Part shown: positions 40,170 through 45,725 of the stretch, piece by piece
Layout: each line of letters begins with the position of its first letter
Position numbering within the stretch: position 1 is the first letter of the stretch
Made by a program: the position numbers and the translations under genes
Assembly (NCBI GenBank): GCA_043743785.1
Contig: JAYTVW010000171.1
Span: 1-45,725, forward strand
Reading direction: 5' to 3'
Source: JAQTNA01 sp043743785
GTDB taxonomy: Bacteria > Pseudomonadota > Gammaproteobacteria > Burkholderiales > Rhodocyclaceae
Length of the DNA: 45,725 bases
Notes under the pieces: model-generated
What the model was told of the DNA's origin: nothing
The model's database searches: none
Seen by the model: the letters and a program-made list of their open reading frames with translations, nothing else

Positions 40170-43100
40170 ATGTCTGATACGCCGGTTCCCCCTGACGCCC
40201 CCTCTTCCGGCAATCCGTTTGCGGCCGGCTGGCGCCGTCTCGTGTCGGCAGCCGCGCGGCCGGGCATGCGTCGCCTCGGGCGTTTCCTGGGCTGGACCCT
40301 GCTGGCGGCCTGGTTCGCCTTCGGCAGCCTGGTGCTGACCCTGCGCTACGTGGTACTGCCCCAGATCGAGAACTACCGGCCGGACGTGGCCCGGCTCCTG
40401 TCGTCTTCCATCGGCCTGCCGGTGGACATCGCGGGCATCACCGCCGGCTGGCGCGGCCTGGAGCCGGACCTGATCTTGAAGGGCTTAACGGTGCGTGACC
40501 GCCAGGGCCGGCCCGCCCTGGCCTTCGACACGGTGGATGCTTCTCTGTCGTGGACCTCCCTGGTGCTGGGCAAGCTGGTACTGGCACGGCTGGAAATCGA
40601 CGCTCCCAGCCTGTCCGTGCGCCGGGAAGCGGACGGCCATGTGTTTATCGCCGGCATTCCCCTCAATACCGAAGCCAGCGGTAACGATTTTTCCGACTGG
40701 CTGCTGGCCCAGCAGCGCATCGTCATCAACCGGGCCAAGGTCAGTTGGGAAGATGCCAGCCGCGCCGCCCCCCGCCTGGAATTGCAGGGCGTGAACCTGC
40801 TGCTGGAGAACTTCGGCTCTCATCATCGCTTCGGCCTTACCGCCGAACCGCCGACGCATCTGGCTTCGCGCCTGGACCTGCGGGGAGATTTCCGCGGCGC
40901 GGACCTGGACCGCTTGCAGGAATGGCATGGCCAGGCCTATGCCGCCATGGACTACGCGGACTTGGCGGTGTGGCGGAACTGGGTGGACTATCCCCTGGAA
41001 CTGCCCCGGGGGGCGGGCGGCTTGCGCCTGTGGCTGAGCATCGAGCAGGGCCGGCTGTCCGCCGCCACGGTGGATGTGACGCTGCGGGACGTGAATCTGC
41101 GCCTGCAGAAGGACTTGCCGCCCCTGGACTTGGCGAACCTGGCGGGGCGCCTGCACTTCGCCTTGCCGGGAAGCGGCTTCGAGGCCTCGGCGAAAGGGCT
41201 TGCCCTGGAAACCCGGGAAGGCGTACGCCTCAGCCCGACGGATTTCTCCCTGAAGTTCACGCCTGCCGCCGTGGGCCTGAAGAGCAAGCCGGCCCACGGC
41301 GAGGCCACCGCCAATGTGCTGGATTTCGCCGCCCTGAAGAGCCTGGCGGCCTGCCTGCCCCTGGACACCCAGACCCGTCAGCGCATCCAGGATTACGATC
41401 CCCGGGGGCGCCTGTTGGCCCTGAAGCTGAGCTGGCAAGGGGACAGCAGCGGCATCAAGGGCTATACGCTGAAAAGCCGCTTCGAGGGCCTGGGCGTCCT
41501 CTCGGCGGATGGCATCCCGGGCTTCGAGGGCGTGTCGGGCAGCCTGGAGGGCAGCGACCAGGCCGGCAGCATGAATTTCGATAGCCGGGACGCCGCCCTG
41601 CTCATGCCCATGGTGTTCGCCGAGCCGCGCCTGGCGCTTTCCCACATGAAGGCGCGCTTGAACTGGAAGATGGCCGGGGATGAACTGCAACTCGACCTGA
41701 AGAACCTGAATTTCGACAATCCGGACGCAGTGGGCACCGCCAGCGGCACTTACCGCAAGAAGCCGGGCCAGGTGGGGGTGATCGATCTCTCCGCCCAATT
41801 GACCCATGGCGAAGGCAAGGCGGTATGGAAATACATGCCCATCGTGGTGAATCGGCAAACCCGGGACTGGCTGCGGGAGGCCATCCTGGGGGGCATCTCC
41901 CGGGAGGCCCGGTTGCGCCTCAAGGGCGACCTCAAGGATTTCCCCTTCGTGGACGGCAAGAGCGGGATTTTCCAGGTGACGGGCCGATTCGAGGGGGCGA
42001 CCCTGCGCTATGCGCCGAGCTGGCCGGAAATAAAGGACATCTCGGGCAGCCTGCTCTTCGAGGGCACGCGCATGCTCATCAAGGGTGATCGGGGCAGCAT
42101 GTACGGCGTGGCCCTGTCCGCGGTGAGTGCCGAGATTCCCGATATGGACATCCCGTCTCCGCTCCTCAAGGTGACGGGCCGGGCCGCCGGGCCGACCCAG
42201 GATTTCCTGCGCTTCATCGACGACAGCCCGGTGTCCGAGCGCATCGACCATTTCACCGCCGGCATGAAGGCGGAAGGCGGGGGCACCCTGGGGCTGCGCC
42301 TCAACCTGCCCTTGATGCGCCTGCAGGATTCCACCGTGCAGGGGGAATACCAGTTCGTGAACAACAAGCTGTCGCCGGATCCGGGTATGCCGCCCCTCAC
42401 GGAAGTGAATGGCCGCTTGGCCCTGTCCGACAAGGCCGTGGTGGTGAAGAGCGCCACCGCCCGGATGCTGGGTGGCCCGGTGACCCTCGCTGCCCAGACC
42501 CGCCCCGACGGCACGGTGGCCATCAATGCCCAGGGCAACCTCAGCGTCGCCGGCCTGCGCCGGGGGCTGGATCTGCCGCTCTTGGATCATTTGTCCGGCA
42601 CCGCCGCCTGGCGCGGCCGGGTCGCCATCAAGAAGCGCAACGTGGATCTCAGCCTGGATTCCACGCTGCAGGGCATCGCCTCGTCCCTGCCGGAACCCTT
42701 CAACAAGGGCGCCACGGAAGCCCTGCCCCTGCACCTGGAGCGCCTGCAGGGCGAGTCAGCCCGGGACACGTTGCAGATATCCCTCGGCAAGGTGTTGGCC
42801 CTGCGTCTGCTGCGCCACCAGGAGAAGGCTCGCAGCGTAGTGGACCGGGGCGTCGTGGCGGTGCAAGACGCCGGTGGCGAGTTGCCGACCTTGCCGGCCC
42901 TGCCCGAGAAGGGGGTGGTGCTGGCCGCCAACCTGAAGAGCATCAATGTGGATTTCTGGCGGCGCATGTTCGCCGCCGGTTCCGGCGACAGCGCTGAAAA
43001 AACCGATGACGGCGGCTTGCCGGTGAGTGTCCTGGCGCTGAAGAGCGGCGAATTGACGGCCTTCGGTCGCAGTTTTGCCGAGGTGACCCTGAAGGCCCTG

Positions 43101-44090
43101 CTGGAAGACAGCGTGTGGCGCATTCAGGTGGCAGGCAAGGATCTGGCCGGCAGCCTGTCCTGGAGCGGCCGGGGGCGGGGGCGCCTGCAGGCGCGGCTGC
43201 AGCAGTTCTCCCTCGGCGACGTGAAGCCTGCGGCTCTGGCTCAGGCGGAGGAGCCTCTGCGGGAGCTGCCGGCCTTGGATGTGAGCGTGGATAATTTCAA
43301 GCTGCGGGGCATCGACTTGGGCAAGCTGGAGCTGGATGCGGTGAATCGGGGCAACACCTGGCAAGTCAGGAAGCTATCCATCGCCAACGGCGATGGCAGC
43401 CTTTCCGGCAGCGGCCAGTGGCGCCTGTCCGCTGCGGCGCCGGAAACCCGCCTCAATTTCAAGCTGGAAACCAAGAACATCGGCAAGCTGCTGGAACGCC
43501 TGGGCTACCCGGGGGCGGTGAAGAACGGCAGCGCCCAGATGGCCGGCAATCTGCTCTGGCACGGCGTGCCCACGTCCCTGGATTACCCGACGCTGCAGGG
43601 CAAACTCAACATTGAAGCCGCCCGGGGGCAGTTCGCCAAGCTGGACCCGGGGGCGGGGCGCTTGCTGGGCATTCTCAGCCTGCAATCCCTGCCACGGCGT
43701 CTCAGCCTGGATTTCAACGATGTCTTCAGCGAAGGCTTTGCCTTCGATTCCATCACCGGCGATGTGCTCCTGGAGAAGGGCGTGTTTACCAGCCAGAACC
43801 TGCTGATCCAGGGGCCTGCGGCCCGGGTGTCCATGAGCGGAGAGGCCAGCCTGGCGAAGGAAAACCAGAACCTGCTGGTACGGGTGCAGCCCTCCCTGTC
43901 GGACAGCGTGGCTGTGGGTACCATGCTCGTCAATCCGGTGGCGGGAGCGGTCACCTACCTGGCCCAGAAGCTATTGAAGGACCCCCTCGGCCACTTGTTT
44001 GAGTTCGACTACGCCATCACCGGCAGCTGGAAAGACCCGAAGGTGGAGAAACTCGGTGCGCCGAAGCGGCCAGCGGCCACGGAAAAGTGA
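40170..44090 (+). CDS. YhdP/AsmA-like very large envelope protein (TIGR02099 family)
   Basis: The 1,306-residue product has one N-terminal membrane anchor (residues ~35-65, LGWTLLAAWFAFGSLVLTLRYVV) and a giant periplasmic part made of beta-strand repeats, as in AsmA-like bridge proteins. Family signatures are YRPDVARLLSSSIGLPVDI-AGITAGWRGLEPDL near the start. Near the end are LNIEAARGQFAKLDPGAGRL-LGILSLQSLPRRLSLDFNDVFSEGFAFDSI and the closing block with AKLLKDPLGHLFEFDYAITGSW-like sequence. YhdP, TamB and YdbH form hydrophobic grooves thought to carry phospholipids to the outer membrane. The ATG at 40170 gives a short cytosolic tail before the anchor. The nitrilase gene begins 39 bp downstream. 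Confidence 0.9.
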   Translation: MSDTPVPPDAPSSGNPFAAGWRRLVSAAARPGMRRLGRFLGWTLLAAWFAFGSLVLTLRYVVLPQIENYRPDVARLLSSSIGLPVDIAGITAGWRGLEPDLILKGLTVRDRQGRPALAFDTVDASLSWTSLVLGKLVLARLEIDAPSLSVRREADGHVFIAGIPLNTEASGNDFSDWLLAQQRIVINRAKVSWEDASRAAPRLELQGVNLLLENFGSHHRFGLTAEPPTHLASRLDLRGDFRGADLDRLQEWHGQAYAAMDYADLAVWRNWVDYPLELPRGAGGLRLWLSIEQGRLSAATVDVTLRDVNLRLQKDLPPLDLANLAGRLHFALPGSGFEASAKGLALETREGVRLSPTDFSLKFTPAAVGLKSKPAHGEATANVLDFAALKSLAACLPLDTQTRQRIQDYDPRGRLLALKLSWQGDSSGIKGYTLKSRFEGLGVLSADGIPGFEGVSGSLEGSDQAGSMNFDSRDAALLMPMVFAEPRLALSHMKARLNWKMAGDELQLDLKNLNFDNPDAVGTASGTYRKKPGQVGVIDLSAQLTHGEGKAVWKYMPIVVNRQTRDWLREAILGGISREARLRLKGDLKDFPFVDGKSGIFQVTGRFEGATLRYAPSWPEIKDISGSLLFEGTRMLIKGDRGSMYGVALSAVSAEIPDMDIPSPLLKVTGRAAGPTQDFLRFIDDSPVSERIDHFTAGMKAEGGGTLGLRLNLPLMRLQDSTVQGEYQFVNNKLSPDPGMPPLTEVNGRLALSDKAVVVKSATARMLGGPVTLAAQTRPDGTVAINAQGNLSVAGLRRGLDLPLLDHLSGTAAWRGRVAIKKRNVDLSLDSTLQGIASSLPEPFNKGATEALPLHLERLQGESARDTLQISLGKVLALRLLRHQEKARSVVDRGVVAVQDAGGELPTLPALPEKGVVLAANLKSINVDFWRRMFAAGSGDSAEKTDDGGLPVSVLALKSGELTAFGRSFAEVTLKALLEDSVWRIQVAGKDLAGSLSWSGRGRGRLQARLQQFSLGDVKPAALAQAEEPLRELPALDVSVDNFKLRGIDLGKLELDAVNRGNTWQVRKLSIANGDGSLSGSGQWRLSAAAPETRLNFKLETKNIGKLLERLGYPGAVKNGSAQMAGNLLWHGVPTSLDYPTLQGKLNIEAARGQFAKLDPGAGRLLGILSLQSLPRRLSLDFNDVFSEGFAFDSITGDVLLEKGVFTSQNLLIQGPAARVSMSGEASLAKENQNLLVRVQPSLSDSVAVGTMLVNPVAGAVTYLAQKLLKDPLGHLFEFDYAITGSWKDPKVEKLGAPKRPAATEK

Positions 44091-44103
44091 AAAGTGAAAA
44101 GTG
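44083..44103. repeat. Three tandem copies of AAAAGTG
   Basis: The yhdP stop codon lies within the first of three perfect AAAAGTG copies, which are followed by AAACGCG AAACGCA. The tract fills the space up to the ribosome site of the nitrilase gene. Change in copy number would alter only the gap or the last residues of YhdP. Confidence 0.6.
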
Positions 44104-44129
44104 AAACGCGAAACGCAAGGGAGCCGGTG

Positions 44130-44942
44130 ATGGAACAACGCGAAAAATTCCGTATGGCGGCGGTGCAGATGGTGTCGGGGCCGGACGTGGCTTTGAACCT
44201 GTCGGAAGCCGGGCGGCTGGTGGCCCAGGCAGCCGGGGCGGGTGCCCGACTGGTGGCCCTGCCGGAGTATTTTCCCCTGGTGAGCGGCAACGAGTACGCC
44301 AAGCTGGACGTGCGAGAAAAGGATGGCGCGGGGGTGATCCAGGATTTCCTCAAGGAAACCGCAGCCCGCCACAAGCTCTGGCTGGTGGGCGGCTCCATTC
44401 CCCTGGAATCCCGGGACCCGGGCCGGGTCAAGAACAGCTTGTTGGTGCACGGCCCAGACGGACAACGGGCGGCGCGCTACGACAAGCTGCACCTTTTCGG
44501 CTTTCAGAAGGGGGATGAAATCTACGACGAGAGCCGCAGCATCGAGGCCGGGGAGGAGGTGGTGACCTGTGATACGCCCCTCGCTCGCCTGGGCCTGTCC
44601 ATTTGCTATGACCTGCGCTTCCCGGAACTCTTTCGGGCCATGGGGGAGGTGGATGTCATCGTGCTGCCCGCCGCCTTCACCTATACCACCGGCCAGGCTC
44701 ACTGGGAGTTGTTGCTCCGTGCCCGCGCCGTGGAAAACCAGTGCTACGTGCTGGCCTCGGCTCAGGGCGGCACTCATCCCCATGGCCGTGTCACCTTTGG
44801 CCACAGCCTCATCATCGACCCCTGGGGTGAAGTCCTGGCACGAGTGGAAACCGGCCCCGGTGTGGCGATTGCCGACTTCGACCCGGCGCGCCTCGCTGAA
44901 ATCCGCGCAAGCCTGCCGGCGCTGAAACATCGCCGGTTGTAG
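44130..44942 (+). CDS. Carbon-nitrogen hydrolase (nitrilase superfamily, deaminated-glutathione amidase-like)
   Basis: The 270-residue product has the complete nitrilase triad: Glu46 (VALPEYFP), Lys119 (ARYDKLHLF) and Cys159 (LSICYDLRFPELFR). The sequence FNIKD-free, NIT1-like pattern HLFGFQKGDEIYDESRSIEAG plus CYDLRFPELFRAM is that of the Nit1/NitA group. Many of these hydrolyse deaminated glutathione, a metabolite-repair reaction in the cytosol; other amides are possible. AAGGGA 7 bases before the ATG at 44130 fixes the start. Its position after yhdP is a common betaproteobacterial order, in which tldD often follows; here an IS110 fragment lies next instead. Confidence 0.93.
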   Translation: MEQREKFRMAAVQMVSGPDVALNLSEAGRLVAQAAGAGARLVALPEYFPLVSGNEYAKLDVREKDGAGVIQDFLKETAARHKLWLVGGSIPLESRDPGRVKNSLLVHGPDGQRAARYDKLHLFGFQKGDEIYDESRSIEAGEEVVTCDTPLARLGLSICYDLRFPELFRAMGEVDVIVLPAAFTYTTGQAHWELLLRARAVENQCYVLASAQGGTHPHGRVTFGHSLIIDPWGEVLARVETGPGVAIADFDPARLAEIRASLPALKHRRL

Positions 44943-44951
44943 GTTTTGTGG

Positions 44952-44973
44952 GGCCGGCTTCAGCCGGCCTTTG
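44952..44973 (+). terminator. Hairpin after the nitrilase gene
   Basis: GGCCGGCT-TC-AGCCGGCC (44952-44969) is a perfect 8-bp GC stem followed by TTT. It is 10 bp after the stop codon and separates the yhdP unit from the IS110 remnant. The T tract is short, so efficiency is uncertain. It also resembles the other intergenic palindromes. Confidence 0.6.
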
Positions 44974-45008
44974 CGCCCTTGTAGATACTCTGTTCCCCGT
45001 CAAGCTTT

Positions 45009-45725
45009 TCAGGTGGGGAGAGGAGCGGATTTCTCGGGGATGACATAGAAGCGTTTTCCGTCGAAAGGTGCGTTGGTGTTGAGCATGCCATGGATGGCGT
45101 GGAGCAGCTTTCGCATGACGGCACAGACGACTTGCATGGGGGTTTTGCCGCGTACGGCGAGGTGTTGAGCGTAGGCCTTGATGTGGGGATCGTGGGTTTT
45201 GGCGCTGCTGGCGGCAATACCCTTGACCGTGATGAGGAGGTCGTAGGGGGCCTTCAGATCTTTGTGCGTTTCGATGAAGGCCACGGCGTCGTGGGTCAGG
45301 GCCGCGATGCGTTTATCCAACTGGGTGATGCCCTGTTTGACATCCTTGAGCACAGCCTTGGGGGCGTGCTGGTTGAAATCGGTGGCATGCAGTTGGTTCT
45401 TGGCGGCTGTTCGATCGTCCGTCAGTGTGCGGATGCGGCGGGCGAAGGCGCGCAGGGCCAGCTGGGCATCAGAGGGGCGTTGCCAGGGCTTGAAGGGCAT
45501 GCGCTCGGCAAATTGGGCGAGGGTGTCGGCATCGACCTGGTCGGTCTTGCTGTGCTTGCCCAGGACCTTGGCGAAATTGTGTGAGGCCTGGGGATTGACG
45601 ACCATGAGACGCAGGCCCGCATCGAACAGGGCGATAGACAGTTCCATGGAATAGGTTCCAGTGGCTTCGAGACAGACGGTGACTCCGGGGTGCTGCGCCA
45701 ATTTTCGGACCAAGAGGGTACGATC
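45009..45725 (-). mobile_element. IS110-family transposase gene with internal deletion, cut by the window end
   Basis: The frame is open to the window edge, so the start lies beyond 45725. The N-terminal DEDD domain is recognisable: VTVCLEATGTYSMELSIALF, LMVVNPQASHNFAKVLGKHS-KTDQVDADTLAQFA with the acidic residues. The coiled part follows (TLTDDRTAAKNQLHA). In intact IS110 enzymes a second domain (Transposase_20) with a catalytic Ser follows. Here the sequence jumps from LITVKGIAASSA straight to KTHDPHIKAYAQHLAV at about 45199. The ~50-60 residues containing the PGIG-like follow-up, the LAE/AGLDPR region and the S-G motif are missing, with the frame kept. The transposase should be inactive for strand transfer. 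Confidence 0.85.

Noticed and set aside
40485..42734. 749-residue minus-strand frame inside the YhdP-like gene
   Set aside because: Same reasoning: antisense to a strongly supported gene, with composition typical of a shadow frame.

Overview
The window is GC-rich DNA that looks chromosomal and comes from a Gram-negative bacterium. The best guess is a betaproteobacterium, probably Rhodocyclales-like. The guess rests on the gene orders rsmB - DUF4390 - ntrY - ntrX and glnE <-> yhdP - carbon-nitrogen hydrolase, on outer-membrane, Pqi and two-partner-secretion genes, and on the look of the proteins. No rRNA, tRNA or CRISPR array was seen. The genus cannot be fixed from the sequence alone.

Left part (1-7550). 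A three-gene group comes first: a 5'-truncated SPFH protein with a long glycine run and a C-terminal GYF domain, a second GYF protein and a small membrane protein. It ends at a clear hairpin terminator. Next is an AT-rich, gene-free stretch bounded by near-perfect 17-bp inverted repeats, then a small winged-helix regulator and the remains of a LysR regulator. Housekeeping genes follow: purC, a DUF3422 membrane protein, a PaaI-type thioesterase and a small unknown gene.

Middle part (7550-21500). This holds a J-domain-like protein, an outer-membrane barrel candidate, a TlpA-like thioredoxin and a response regulator with an unrecognised C-terminal half. A leftward cluster rsmB / DUF4390 / ntrY / ntrX follows, with overlaps at the first two junctions; its NtrX has a ruined ATPase domain. 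After it come a DegP-type periplasmic protease, a frameshifted Uma2-family gene, the lipoprotein RlpA, YaeQ and a cupin.

Most interesting part (21992-33439). Five genes on one strand sit close together: a TpsB outer-membrane transporter; a 1,845-residue TpsA exoprotein with ESPR signal, TPS domain, two blocks of GLUG repeats and a C-terminal caspase-like (C14) protease domain with an intact His/Cys pair; a CHASE2 membrane protein with no visible output domain; a secreted protein of unknown family; and a second, paralogous CHASE2 protein. I read this as one system that exports or displays a large adhesin-protease, with two inner-membrane CHASE2 proteins sensing or gating it from the periplasm.

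Right part (33519-45725). The pqiABC lipid-transport operon has a dispersed repeat element inserted before pqiC. It faces glnE. Divergent from glnE are a giant YhdP/AsmA-like protein and a nitrilase-family amidase. The window ends in an IS110-family transposase gene that has lost much of its catalytic C-terminal domain.

Two families of dispersed non-coding repeats recur. One is an approximately 128-130-bp element with inverted ends built from an 8-bp unit (CGCCGAGG), present three times plus one half copy. The other is a set of short palindromes of the GTCGGGTT..AACCCGAC type lying between genes.
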